Assembly (NCBI GenBank): GCA_020310875.1
Contig: CM035435.1
Span: 69,527,955 to 69,591,954 of the forward strand
Reading direction: 5' to 3'
Source: Ceratopteris richardii
Lineage: Eukaryota; Streptophyta; Polypodiopsida; Polypodiales; Pteridaceae
DNA length: 64,000 nt
The position numbers and the translations under genes were made by a program. This document shows, in pieces, positions 32,036 to 45,461 of the stretch; positions within the stretch are counted from its first letter, which is position 1, and every line of letters begins with the position of its first letter. The notes under the pieces are model-generated. The model had not been told where the DNA came from and did no database searches. It worked only from the letters and a program-made list of their open reading frames with translations.

Positions 32036-35000
32036 GCTCCCCTTCAATCTTCAAATTCACCTGATAATATTTGATGTTGTCTCCTCTCCCTCTTTGCTTT
32101 TCCTTTCTTTCTGCTATCTTCCTTTTGAACTAATTTTCTAGTTGCCTTGATTCTTTTCTTCTATCTTTGGTTCATGCTTCCTTCTTCTCTGTTCTTTGCT
32201 TTGTTCTTCATATGTGATTCTTCTTCATGTTCTTTTTACATATGTAGACTCTTTGCTATTGATGTAGTCATTGATTGTTGAAGTAGTTGCCTTTCCATTT
32301 GATTGATTATCTTCAAGAATTTTGTGTTGATGATGACTTCCTTCTTGACATTGACGGATTTTTCTTGTTAATCATTTGATGTAGAGTGCTCCTTTTGATT
32401 TAGTCCTTGTTGATTGACTCCTTTGGTTTTACCATTGTCTTTTCATCTTCAGGTAGTAGCTTCTTTTCTCCCCTTGTTGTTGACGCTTTGTGTGGTTGAT
32501 CTTTTCTTCAAGAGTGTTGTCCTTGCTTGATCTAGTTGAACTTCTCCCTATGTGAGTATTCCTTGCTTTACCAAGTTGATCTTTTCTTCAACTTGGTAGT
32601 CTTGATGTGGTTGATCTTCTCCTCCAATGTGTAGTCTTTTTTTCATGTGGTAGATCTCCAAGAGAAATATTTGCTTCATGTGGTTGATTTCCAAGAGTAA
32701 CTCCCCTTTGATCTAATAGTTCCTTTTGTACGATAATTCTTTATACAAAAAAAAGCTTCAAATAAGGAAGTGCACGAGCTTGATACATAAGCTCATGATG
32801 ATGATGAATTGGATCAGGGACATAATAAAGTTTCAAAAACAAGTTACAAAGCAAAAAAGGGCTTTATCTATGGCTTTTGCCATCTATGTATAACAACTTA
32901 ACTTTGTCCTAATGCAAAGTTCAAAGGTTGTGGTTTTTCACACTCATCTTGGAGCGACCAAGGCTCTAGCTCTAGAGTGATTCTATTCCTTCACTTGTTT
33001 GATAGCTTTCATAAATAAATGAAGCTAATCAAGATCCGAGCTTCTTGATTATTCTCAATTTGTGATTTCACCTTCTATATAGGTAGAATAATTCTGCCAT
33101 AACTATTTATCAAGTGCTCACACCACTTGCATTGTACCTGACTATATTATGTTGGTCCTTTACATTGGTTAACGATAAAGGGATTTTGATCCACCATGAC
33201 TATCTTGACTATGCTTTACAAAGAAATGTGATTTGTGTGATAATATGCAGCCCTTGTCAAGTCTTTTAGTATGACTCTTAATGTATGAGAGTGTATCCAG
33301 AGTTTTTCTTTTGTAGATGAATATAAGTCATAGTGACTTATGAAAGCACATATAATGTGCTTATAAAACTTCAAGTGAAATAACATTCTTTTACCTTTGT
33401 ATGAGTGCATTGAATGCACTTTCTTCATCTTCCTATTATGAGGAAGTCTACTTCTTATATTGGATGAATGTCCTTCTTCTTCTTCTCTGATTGAATGCAT
33501 ATCCTTCTTCTATGTGGAATTCTTCTTCTTTGATTGAGTGCATTGGATGCACGTCCTTCTTCTTCTTGCTTTGTGGAAGTCTTCTTTTAGCCAACGGCTT
33601 CTTTTACTTCTTCGAGTCAATGTGGAGAACTGGGCTTTGATGTAGTCCTTTCCATCGGATAGATAAGCCTTTGAAGAGTGACTTTTTTCCTCGGCCACTT
33701 TGAGTGTTCTTGTTAAAGCTTCTTTGATAATGAGAAGAGTGCTTGAGTAGCACTTGGTGGCGAATACAATTTGTATTTGTGTGTACAAGTCTCAACAAGA
33801 GAGACGTAGCTTTGATAAGCTAATGTGAGATGGACCAGGGCTATAAGAGATATCTTTTAAGATATTCTTTTGATACAAGTGTATGTGGTATATAATCAAT
33901 TACAAGGGGGATGATCATTGTCAATATATATTCCTATGAGAAGGCATAGAAGAGGTTAATGCTAAAGAATGAGTATCTCCAAGATAGATCTATGTGATGC
34001 ATTGATTCTAACCATGGTTTGAAGTGCACAAGGATCATGAGAAATGAAATACTATCAATAGAGATACCAAGTTGATATACAATACCAAATAATTGCCTCA
34101 ATAAAGAATGCCTTCTCATTGATGAAATGAAGCCTTTGAGGATAATGATTCTCAATCATTAGGAGCTTGTCAATAGATCTTTTTGAATTTAACACCAATT
34201 TCCATCCTTTGGCCCTATGAGTTGTGTAGGCCTTCATGATATCTTCACTTTGAAATTCATTTGTATTGATAACGAGCCTTGCTTCGAGCCTTGATTTCCA
34301 AGCCTTCTTTGTCTTCTTTGATTTTGATCTTCTATTGTCGATTCTTTGAGCTTCCTTCTTCTTCCTATGCTTTCCTCATAGTTTGATGATGTTAGCTTCC
34401 TTTGATGCCGATTCTTCATGACATTTCCTCATGACCTTTGCTTTTGAATCAACCAGTTGCACATTCATGTAAATCCTTGTAGCTTTATCCCTATTTTGCA
34501 TAATTGCTTTCAAAGGAAAAAACCATGGACTATATAATAGATGCACTTCCTTAAATGTCAAGTTGAACATTTCATACATGCAATGTCTCAATTGCTTGGT
34601 GCAAGAGATCGAATGATGAAATATTTTCAAAGATAATGATTACATAAAAACTCCAACATAATTAAGTTTGGACACATGCTTGGAAGGCCACTTTTTGGAT
34701 TTTATTGAAGAAGAAAATCTTCAATCTCCTTGATGCTACCATATACCAACTTGATCCACATGAATAGCTTGAAATTTCTTCAATTTCTTGCATGGTTGAC
34801 TTTGCAATGAAGTGACATGTATTATCTTTGACCCAAATAGCATATTTCTTCTACTATCATGGAACAAACTCAATTGCTTCACACTCCCCTTGATTGACAA
34901 AATGGGTGAGTTGTGTAGCTAATATGGTAACTATAATGCTTTATGAATTTAAGCTTCTTGTTTCTCAAACATAACAATTGTAGTGTGCAATGAAGTAATT

Positions 35001-35508
35001 GTTTGATGCCTAAGGTAACCCTTCAAGCTAAACCATGTCATATAATCATAACATTTTACAAGATTATTTGGGTAGTCATAGAATCAAGTGATACAACTAA
35101 TTGCAATAAGTTGTACATGAACAGAAGCATAATAATATTCAAGTCATGAGTATATCAAGGAGACTTGACTTCTTGAAGTAAACATAAGCATAAGCTTGCA
35201 CATGAATATCTTTAATAGAGAACACGAGATGCATCCACTTGCATTCTTTTGTCCACCTTGAGTAGAATCCATGTAGAACATGTGTAGCACATAGCACACA
35301 CAACATAAGCCGTTAAGCCATTGATGTAGCTGAAATCGTATCTCCAAACTCATCACTTCATAGATGGAATTCGATACATTCCTTAAATAAGTGTTAATCT
35401 ACCTGCTTCATTGAAAATTACCAAGTAGGAAGTGTTGAAGAGGATTTTTCAATACTATGAGAGGTTTGGAGTGACTCTCGATGGCTCTAGATGGCTCTGA
35501 TACCACTA
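32036..35508 (-). other. Internal region 1 of the tandem element
   Basis: It begins with the polypurine tract (minus GAAGGGGAGC, 32036-32045) and ends with the PBS. CT/TTG-rich on the plus strand, with imperfect repeats around GTTGATCTTTTCTTCAA (32490-32700). Minus-strand open stretches (for example 33216-33500 and 34376-34630) are short and degenerate; I do not assign a product. Confidence 0.7.
35494..35505 (-). other. Primer-binding site of the tandem element (tRNA-iMet)
   Basis: The minus strand reads TGGTATCAGAGC, three bases from LTR-B. It is canonical for Ty1/Copia-type elements, so a Copia element probably mobilised this one. Confidence 0.88.
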
Positions 35509-36981
35509 TGAGTGAGTGATAATACACTCTAATGTGGAAACATGTATTGAATTGTAAAGTATGAATTGACTCCAGGAATTGCATATACACAGGAATATGA
35601 CTCCATTTGATTTGGATCATACAAACAATAATGAATTTCCATATGGAGTACTTAACAATACAAAAGCATGTGTATCCTTATGCATGCTTGTGAGAACAAG
35701 ATTGTGCATGTGAACCTCTTTTAGTCGAGTGTGAAGTTCTCCTTCCATAAACTTAATATGTATGCTACAATATATCATTAATTTTAGAGAATTGTTGACA
35801 TATATAACACTCAAATATTGTATACATAAAAGATAGGTGGCTACTCCAGTTTATACACACATAGATATATGTGTCATGAACCAGGAGTAGCTTCCTTTGG
35901 ATCTAGTAGCAATCTTCAAATATCTGTAGCTTAAGAATATAGCAACCGATGTATGTAACTTTGCTCCTGCGGTCATCAACTTGGACAGCAACAAATAAGT
36001 TTTGATATTCTATCTCATGCAATTCTATATATAATCAAACAAGTACAATCATAGAGACATTATGTCTTCGAAATAAAGTGCACATCAGACTGTATATATG
36101 GTTCTAGCACACAATATAGGTGTTGCTCTATTCTGCAATTACTGAGCTAAATGGAGTATGAATCAAAGTGAGCACAACTATCAATTGAATAGATCGCAGA
36201 GTGTGTTTGAAGGCTAATTCTTCATGCATTGATTTCCTTCACAAATTAAGGAGCAAAATATGTATAAGTATTGAAACGTTAAGTTTTTTATGCTCCTTCT
36301 ATGAAATACATGAGTTCACTATCTTTATGAATTAACTATAGTTTATGCACATGTATAGAGATCATAAAGTTTTTTTGCCTGCCTATCATAAAATACTGAT
36401 CATGAATTAAGATGAATCTAAACACGTCATTGTTGTAAAGTGAAATATGGTACTCTAATTCTCTATACATGCTTACTAGTGTGCAAAGGTATAGTGATGC
36501 ATCAAGAGAGATAAGACACAGTTGTTGCACGTAGAGATAGAGCAAGTGACAAGGGGTCGACATAACATCATATAATAGAAGTACAGTGTCGCCCATCTTT
36601 CTATTGAAGTATAATGGTGTATAAACAATGATGTCAAGCGACAAAGCTCACCATGAGTGAGATTCTTTCTAAAAAAACAACGTAGGTTGATTTTCTTGAT
36701 TTGAGGACAATTCTTTGTTCATCACCACACAACCTTGATTTAGGGAGTTCTCATGCTAATTGCATACTACGAAGATATTTTTTTCTTTTTCTTCATTTTT
36801 ATATGTGACGGATCATATGGATGATTTATGGTACTAAGGCCATATGGGAAAGTGTTGATGGGATAGATCATCCTTAAGTCTAGAGTCATAGGGTAATATG
36901 TTTGATGAGCTTTTCTTGCAAAAGTACTATGAAAATAAGAACTTTAAAAGCCGGTGGATTTGTAGATTGCTTGCTCCAACA
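35509..36981 (-). repeat. LTR-B of the tandem element
   Basis: On the plus strand it runs from TGAGTGAGTGATAATACAC to GCTCCAACA, homologous to LTR-A with several deletions. It acts as 5' LTR for internal-1 and is at the same time next to the PPT end of internal-2. Confidence 0.88.
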
Positions 36982-39695
36982 GCTCCCCTTCAATCTTCAA
37001 ATTCACCGGATCATATTTGATGTTGTCCCCTCTCTCTCTTTGCTTTGCCTTTCTTTCTGCTATTCCCTTTTGAACTAATTTTCTAGTTGCCTTGATTCTT
37101 TTCTTCTATCTTCGGTTCATGCTTCCTTATTCTCTATTATTTGCTTTGTTCTTCATATGTGATTCTTCTTCATGTTCTTTTTACATTTGTAGATTCTTTG
37201 CTATTGATGTAGTCATTGATTGTTGAAGTATTCGCCTTTCTATTTGATTGATTATCTTCAAGAATTTCGTGTTGATGATGATTTCCTTCTTTACATTGAT
37301 GGCTTTTTCTTCTTGATCATTTGATGTAGAGAGCTCCTTTTGATTTAGTCCTTGTTGATTGACTCCTTTGGTTTTACCGTCAAATTTTTTTTTTCATCTT
37401 CAGGTAGAAGCTTCTTTTCTCCCTTGTTGTTGATGCTCTTTTAATTTGATGACGTCCATCGATGTATTCCCTTACTTCATGTGATTGATCTTTTCTTTAG
37501 AAGTGTAGTCCTCACTTTGTATGGTTGATCTTTTCTTCAAGAGTGTTGTCCTTGCTTGATGTAGTGAACTTCTCCCTATGTGAGTAGTCCTTGTTTTACC
37601 AAGTTGATCTTTTCTTCTCCCTATGTGAGTAGTCCTTGTTTTACCAAGTTGATCTTTTCCTTGATGTGGTTGATCTTCTCCTCCAATGTGTAGTCTTTTC
37701 TTCATGTGGTAGACAAGAGTTATCTTTGCTTCATGTGGTTGATTTCCAAGAGTAACTCCCCTTTGATCTGATAGTTCCTTTTGTATGATAGTTCTTTATA
37801 CAAAAAAAATCTTCAAATAATGAAGTACACGAGCTTGATAGATAAACCCATGATGATGATGATGATGAATTGGACCGGGTACATAATAAAGTTTCGAAAA
37901 CAAGTTACAAAGCAACAAAGGGATTTATCTATGGCTTTTGCCATCTATGTATAATAACTTAAGTTTTTCCTAATGCAAAGTTCAAAGGTTGTGGTTTTTC
38001 ACACTCATCTTGGAGCGAGCAACACTCTAGCTCTAGAGTGATTCTATTCCTTCACTTGTTTGATATCTTTCATAAATAAATGAAGCTAATCAAGATCCCA
38101 GCTTCTTGATTATTCTCCATTTGTGATTTCACCTTCTACATGTGTAGAACAATTCTGTCATAACTATTTATCAAGTGCTTACACCACTTGCATTGCACCT
38201 GACCATATATGTTGGTCCTTTACATTGGTTAATGATAAAGGGAGTTTGATCCACCATGACTATCTTGACTATGCTTTAAAAAGAAATGTGATTTGTGTGA
38301 TAATATGAAACCTTTGCCAAGTCTTTTAATATGACTCTTAATGTATGAGCGTGTATCCAAAGTTTTGCTTTTGTAGATGAATATAAGTCATAGTGACTTA
38401 TGAAAGCACATAAGTTCTTATAAGACTTCAAGCGAAATAACCTTCTTTTACCTTTGTATGAGTGCATTGAATGCACTTTCTTCATCTTCCTATTATGAGG
38501 AAGTCTACTTCCTATATTGGATGAATGTCCTTCTTCTTCTTCTTTGATTGAATGCACATCCTTCTTCTATGTGGAAGTCTTCTTCTTTGATTGAGTGCAT
38601 TGGATGCATGTCCTTCTTCTTCTTGATTTGTGGAACTCTTCTTTTAGCCAATGGCTTCTTTTACTTATTCCAATCGATGTGGAGAAGTGGGCTTCGATGT
38701 AGTCCTTTCCATCCGATAGATAAGCCTTTGAAGAGCGGCTTTTTTCCTCGACCACTTTGAATGTTCCTATTAAAGCTTCTTTGATAATGAGTAGTGTTTG
38801 AGTAGCACTTGGCTACGAATACAATTTGTATTTGTGTGTACAAGTCTCAACAAGAGAGACATAGCTTTGATAAGCTAATGTGAGATGGACCAGGGCTATA
38901 AGAGATATCTTTTAAGATATTCTTTTAATACAAGTGTATGTGGTATATAATCAATTACAAGGAGGATGATCATTGTCATAATATAGATTCCTATGAGAAG
39001 GCTTACAAGAGGTTAATGCTAAAGAATGAGTATCTCCAAGATAGATCTATGTGATGCATTGATCCTAACCATGGTTTTAAGTGCACAAGGATCATGAGAG
39101 ATGAAATACTATCAAGAGAGATACCAAGTTGATATACAATACCAAATAAGTGCTTCAATAAAGAATGCCTTCTCATTGATGAAATGAAGCCTTTGAGGAT
39201 AATGATTTTCAATCATTAGGAGCTTGTCAATAGAGCTTTTTGAATTTATCACCAATTTCCATCCTTTGGCCTTGTGAGTTGTGTAGGCCTTCATGATATC
39301 TTCACTTTGAAATTCATTTGTATTGATGATGTGCCTTGCTTCGAGCCTTGATTTCTGAGGCTTCTTTGTCTTCTTTAATGATGATCTTCCATTGTTGAGT
39401 CTTTGAGCTTCCCTTCGTCTTCCTATGCTTTCCTCATAGTTTGATGATGCTAGCTTCCTTTGATGCCGGTTCTTCAGGACATTTCCTCACGACCTTTGCT
39501 TTTGAATCAACGAGTTGCACATTCATGTAAATCCTTATAGCTTTATCCTTGTTTCGCATAATTGCTTTCAAAGGAAAAAACCATGGACTATATAACATAT
39601 GCTCTTCCTTAAATGTCGAATTGAACATTTCATGCATGCAATGTCTCAATTTCTTGGTGCAAGAGATCCAATGATGAAATACTTTCAAAGACAAT
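36982..39695 (-). other. Internal region 2 of the tandem element, truncated
   Basis: Homologous to internal-1 from the polypurine tract to a point equivalent to about 34634, where similarity ends abruptly. The PBS-side 0.9 kb and a third LTR are missing. It has its own 47-bp-scale duplication at about 37560-37670 (CCCTATGTGAGTAGTCCTTG repeated). Confidence 0.75.
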
Positions 39696-40639
39696 TCAGC
39701 ACTGGTCATCTCGCTTCAAGAATGTACCCTCAAATGTCTGGATCAAACCTTTGAGTTAAGTTTATTTCTCACTCTTTATTCACTATAAATTTATGAAAGA
39801 AATTTTATTTACTCATTTAAATTCCCAATTGAATGTGTAAAAAAGTATTTTGCTCAATTCATAGCAAGCTTAGAGGACTAAACATTTTCATGAGAGCCTT
39901 TCGTAAATAAACAAATTTATTCTCTAGATCAAAATCTAGAAATAATATGTCTTGACTCAAACATTTGAGATCAATGCTCCAAAGTACTATGGTCATATCT
40001 ATGCATCATTGGATACCTTAGAGAGTCTAATAGAGTTTCAAAGCAAGAAATAGGTCGGTCTAGAGTAGATTTTTTCAAAGACCCTCTCATCAATGTACCC
40101 TGCCATCACCTCCTCACAGTAGAGACTTTGATGATATACAACAATGAATGCAAGATGAGGATCCTGAATAGGCTCAAAAAAAAATCAAGTAAACTACCAG
40201 AACACCCCACTCATATACTTTATAAGAATTTCACGTACATGATGTACACTAGGAGAGGGGGATAGCTAATATTGGAAATCATAGTCTTATGGCACATCTT
40301 TTTCATTTCACAAAAGTTGTCTTTTCTCATTTTCGTAACAATACTATTCACTTTTATTCATACGATATAGCACCTATATTTCTCATTTATTTTTATCAAA
40401 AAAAGAAAAAAAAGGAAAAAGAGTTTCACTGCTATATTACTTTTCAAGTCCTCTCAACTAAAGTTTGGAGGTAAAAAAGTATGCAAAGATGTATAGAATC
40501 ACTTGTAAAAGAGAATAAAACCAAGTCAGCACATTGACAATGTAGCAAAAAATGAAAGCTTTGGATTGAAGACTTGAAGATCTCTGAGATAACCTTCACA
40601 AATATCTTGTTGAGGACAATAAAACTAGGAGGGAGGGAG
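39696..40639. other. Unassigned intergenic or decayed element sequence
   Basis: AT-rich, without a credible open frame. It ends with AGGAGGGAGGGAG (40627-40639), a polypurine-like run just before a possible LTR, so part may be the 3' end of a decayed element. Confidence 0.5.
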
Positions 40640-41060
40640 TGTTACACATTGATGGTAGTGCACTAATTCTTTTGCACTCTCTTACGTCATTTTTGTGGAG
40701 GAAATGAGTTGTACATAATTAGATAGTAGTATTCTTGTGAGAGGGAAGAGTCTTCCCTCAAAAAATTGCAAAAGAGGAGCTACTTTAGAGTAGTCTCTTT
40801 GACTTTTGAAATATAAATGATTTGTCTTGAGAGAACCACTATAAAAAGGCCAAGACCCTCATTTCTATGAACCTTTTGGTGAAGTGGTATCTCTCTTCTT
40901 GCAAAGTCTTGTTTTGGATTTTCCATGCATTTTGAATGTGGGTATTGCTTATTTTTGGGTGTATGATAGTATTATCTATCATTTTTTCATCATTTTGAAG
41001 CACTTTCACATTAATAAACACTTTTTTGGGTGATTGGAGTGAGTGAAGGAGGATTTTTCA
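40640..41060 (+). mobile_element. Possible LTR with TATA box
   Basis: TGTTACACATT follows a purine run at 40627-40639. CTATAAAAAG at 40839-40848 is a good TATA box about 200 bp in. The right end (near ATTTTTCA, 41060) is a guess, and no partner LTR was found, so this is tentative. Confidence 0.4.
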
Positions 41061-43781
41061 TAGATTTTCAAGCTTTGTACAGTGCACTTAAGCCACTTCT
41101 TTTGTCTTTTAATTTGTTTCAACTAGTAGGGCTCTTGAGGAACTCCAAATGATCCATAGCACATGCAAAACAAATGAATAATGAGTGGTGATCCAACCAT
41201 CTATCTGTATTGGGTAGGCAAGTAGCATCCCTATCATAGAAGGATCACTTGATCCTATTGGATAAGGAATACTTAAACTTATTGGAGAAGGATGTACTTG
41301 ACCATATCAAGGAAGAGGTGCTTGTCATGGCTTGGAGGAGTTGTCCTAAGTGATCATTGTTCACTTTTTACTTGACTATTGACAATCATATTGGAGATTG
41401 ACTTGAGTACCCCATCGTTTGTTGGTGGAGTGGACTTTATCATTTTTTGGCAACCTTCTTAATCTCATATCGTTGAAGGAATGATCACGGACTTGATGAA
41501 TTGTAAAATGTGGTGAGCTAGATCGCATTCAGGATTCCTTTGGAAGCTAACAAGGGATAGTACATTGCATCTCCAACTAATGCCCATCCATATCAGCTGC
41601 TTACCACCTCTGACGACAACTAGGTTGAGGCCTACTCTCCACGGATTGATAATTGAAAGTTTACAAGCACACCCTACACCTCAAAGTGACAATCATCATG
41701 GCTCTATATGAGGTAGATTTAAAGTAATTCAAAATTATCTTAAATATTTTTAACCATTTAATACACAATAAGAAAAGCTCCCAATTATTGGGGACATCTA
41801 CATAAAGGCAATAGTTATCACTCAAAAGACTCTACAATACTGGGTCCTCAATTTAGTTTTCCACCATCTTTAACTAAGATTTTTTTTTCCATCTTAGGTG
41901 ATTGAGTGCATTAATGTAGTTTCAAGACCGTTACAATCGCCACCTCTCTTATATAATGATTTTGGGAGTTTATTGGTAAAAAAACAAGAAATCTCTCACA
42001 CGTAAATGATACAACCATCCTCAAGAAAAAGCTAAAAGTCAACATAAAATACAATCAAAAAAAATATTTTGATTCATTAAATTATCTATGTTAAAGAAGA
42101 AAGAAGAAACTCAAGATATTTACCATAAAGCCATGTTTGCAACACATAGATCTCATTCAATATAGTTCTAAGCCTTCAAGATCATGAGTGGGATTCAATG
42201 GTTGTGAGATAAGATAGGTTGATTATGCCTTATCATAAAGAATCGTCCCTAATCAATCAATTTCTTTAGTATTAGAAACTTTTATTACATCCTCATTGGA
42301 ATATGTCTCTGTTCAATAACTTGGGTAAGTTTTTGGTGAAACCCTCTCACTCTCAGACATTATCCGTTTGTTCAAGATCATCATCAACTCTTTGGAAAAG
42401 ATATATCTTTCACAATATATGTGTGGTAATGGTAGTGAGTGAGTTTAGGGTTAGCTCTTTTCAAAGTTATTAGCACACATGCAGAATAACCCAATTGAAT
42501 AAGATCTCAAGGATTTCTTAGGTCATGAATATGTAATATAGGTTGTAAAGCCATGCGTATGTCCAGTACTAAAACCCTTGAATACAATGCTGAACGCACC
42601 ATTCCCAAGATCAAAATCTACACTCCTCATACATTTGTATATAAAATTTTGTTATCTATCCAAAAATATTCTTGAACGGCCATGCATGACATAACCTTGG
42701 TCAAATATAGATTGCTAAACCAAAAATATCAAGCTTGATATTTATGATATGTCCATTTTTTGGGTATAGCTAAGCTCTTGTTTGATCCTCCATTGACACT
42801 GAGAGTCTTTCACATAAAACAAAATCTAAACCAAGATAGATGACACACAAATTAAGATGAAAATTATTGAAATATTAAGAAATTGAATTATTTGATTTGT
42901 CCTCTTTCATGAATTATATGGCATCATTGAACAGAAAGATGCATTTTCCAAGTTTATGGATTAACTCATGCAAGTGCATGTGGTCACCTGGGTGGTTTCA
43001 CCACCTTTGTTCATGCAATAATAATAAAGAAAAAAATGATATAATAACATTGACGGTTAAACCATGTAGCTAATGAGAATACGTCTTCCTTCAACACTTG
43101 TAGATATGGTGGCACCTGATTAATATTGTTTGGAATTGATGAGCACAAGCGATAACATTTCACCCTTCAAGACTACACTTTTCTTACGATAAATTTTAAG
43201 GGAAACATCTTAAGCACAACCTATGCTTCTTACCTCAATCTCACTATATGAGAGTTCATCTTCTAGAAATACTAGTGAATATGGTCCCCCCTCCCCAACA
43301 TAAATGTTTGCAAGGTAAATTTTTGAGGCATGTCTTTAGCAGAGCCTTTAGTTCCCAAGTAATTTGTTTTAACATTGAGGAGAATTGCATGAAATCAATC
43401 CATCTAGTCTTTCCTAGATTGGTTACACTTTTTCTCATTGTTTTACATGTAGTGTAAATGAGACTTGACAAGTTTGAATTCATGTCACAATAAAAAAAGG
43501 TTGATTCAATTTTCAAGAGGTGCAATGTGCTTATAATGTGTAATATTGAGACATGAGTCATAATTGTCCTACCATTGTGCACATGGGTGAGCCATTCCAT
43601 CTCATGCTATCTGTAGGTACCTAGCACTCAAGCAAATAACTGATCCTAGAAAAATCCAAAGCATTACTAACCTTGATCCGATACATGTTTCTTCAAGTTG
43701 GTTAGACAATATAAATTCTCTGCCTTTTTTGTTCCCCCTTCTTCAGACCAAGTCTGAGAACTTCAAAGAAGAAGAAAGAAT
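41061..43781. other. Unassigned AT-rich sequence
   Basis: No open frame above about 115 codons, no transposon domain and no clear repeat seen on either strand. Confidence 0.6.
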
Positions 43782-43967
43782 TCTTATATTTTAGAGATGT
43801 ACATGCTTGGAGGAATGAGAAGTCCCTTCCTCAAGGCATACCCAAGGTCGAAATCTAGGCCAGGTGAATAGAGAGATCACATAGAGGATTCTAGATTTTG
43901 AATAGCCAAGGGTTATATATTTAGTTGAAAGGTGAGTCCTAGGCATCTCAATCTCATCTTTCTTACA
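43782..43967 (+). repeat. 5' LTR of the old non-autonomous element
   Basis: About 186 bp, from TCTTATATTTTAGAGATGTACATG to TTACA, followed after two bases by the PBS-like TGATATTAGAGC. Confidence 0.6.
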
Positions 43968-44640
43968 TTTGATATTAGAGCAAGCTCTTGTGAAAGGTGA
44001 AAAAGGAGATTGAAAGGAAGCTTATGGAGATGAAAGGAATACTTTCCAATTTGGAGTTTTTTTCCTTCATCTTTGTGAGGGATGAGTTGTGAAATAGGTA
44101 ATTTTCATCTTCCCAAAAGGGCATTCAAGAAGGGCAATTGATCTTCATCAAATTATGAACAAAAAATAAAAAAATTAAGAGCATGAAAAGGGGTTTTGAT
44201 CTTTCCATCACCATACAAAAAGGCGAGAGCATCTAGATTTGTAATGTACTATATTCAAATGATTTTCAAGTCAAATATGCAACCCATCATCCATGCAAGA
44301 AGTGTGAGTAGCAAGCAATCCCAGTCTAGGGGATGAAAGTTGGCCTTAGTGATCCGATGATTCCAAGTGGAAGGGCCTTTGCTCAATGGATAAAAGTTCC
44401 CCATTTTGCTACAGGACAAAAAAATCTACAAATCAATTTGGCCTCCAACTTGTTTGCTATGGAGAGGCTTATTAATCTTATCCTTCTACAGATAGAATAT
44501 CATACAAGTCCCCCCTCCAAGTTCAAATATTAAAGGCACCCTTTAGGCCATATAATGGCTTAAGAAGTTCAAAGCCTTGCATATATGGAATTACATGAGT
44601 TGTGCGTCTATGATCCTCCCAGCTCACTCAGCGGCACAAC
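43968..44640 (+). other. Internal region start of the old element
   Basis: PBS-like sequence at 43970-43984; otherwise non-coding, with a short open stretch at 44333-44533 that I do not recognise. Confidence 0.5.
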
Positions 44641-44649
44641 CCGACATGG

Positions 44650-45046
44650 TGGAAGAAAGAGAAAGGAAAAAGAATAGAAGATAAAGAAAGAGAAGTATGG
44701 AGAGAGAGAGAGAGAGATAGAGAGAAAAAGAGAAGGATAGACAGAGAAAGAGAATGATACAGAGAGAGGGAGAAAGAGAGAGGGTTGAGAGAGAGAAAGA
44801 AAGAGAAAAACAAAGAGAGAGAGAGAGAGGTTTGAGAGAGAGAGAGAGAAAGAAAGAAAGAGAAAAACAAGGAGGAGGATAGAGAGAAGAGAAAGAGAAA
44901 GAGAGAGAGGTCGAGAGAAAGAGAAAGACAAAAAGACAAGAGAAAAATTGAGGGTTGAGAAAAAAGAGAAATAGAAGGGGAGGGGAGAGAGAGAGAGAGA
45001 CAGAGAGAGAGAGAGACAGAGAGAGAGAGAGAGAAAGAGAAGAGAA
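44650..45046. repeat. Long GA-rich microsatellite tract
   Basis: About 400 bases of almost pure GA/GAAA repeats. It creates long Ser/Leu-rich phantom frames on the minus strand. Confidence 0.95.
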
Positions 45047-45389
45047 ATACACATGCACAAACAGTCTTGAATTAAGTAATAGGAAAGCGAAGACTTGAAG
45101 ATAATGATTTTTTTATGATTCATGGCATTGGTTTCGAAGGATGGTAGCATTTTTTAAGTAATTTTGATGCTATATTGAGGAATAAAGAATGAAATTCTTT
45201 TAAAAGGAACAACATATTTGATATTTGAAGCATGGAATCATATGAAAGTACTATCATATGGAAAGCATTATGAAACCAAGGTATTTAGGGAACACAGGTT
45301 GCAATGACAATAGAAATGGATATGTGTAAATACATTCATGCACATATACATTCATCTACATGCAATATGCAAACATACATACATAAATG

Positions 45390-45392
<3 letters not shown>
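45047..45392 (+). other. Non-coding internal sequence of the old element
   Basis: Nothing recognisable; it ends in CATA-rich sequence leading into the AT/GT microsatellite. Confidence 0.5.

Positions 45393-45458
<66 letters not shown>
45393..45458. repeat. Compound (AT)n(GT)n microsatellite
   Basis: About 15 AT followed by about 18 GT dinucleotides without interruption. Confidence 0.97.

Positions 45459-45461
<3 letters not shown>

Larger units (their letters stand above)
30331..39695 (-). mobile_element. Non-autonomous LTR element in tandem LTR-internal-LTR-internal form
   Basis: LTR-A (30331-32035), internal-1 (32036-35508), LTR-B (35509-36981) and internal-2 (36982-about 39695, truncated). 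Both LTRs are followed on the right by the same polypurine tract and internal start, and internal-1 ends in a tRNA-iMet type PBS next to LTR-B. The internal regions are homologous to each other but contain no gag, protease, integrase or RT that I can recognise. LTR-to-LTR unequal recombination between elements is the usual explanation for such tandems. Confidence 0.85.

Noticed and set aside
32036..39695. Many 60-95 codon minus-strand frames in the tandem element
   Set aside because: Short, shared between internal-1 and internal-2 but with different lesions, and without motif of any retroviral protein.
44608..45150. 180-codon Ser/Leu-rich frame on the minus strand
   Set aside because: A direct translation of a GA/CT microsatellite; no hydrophobic protein gene is implied.
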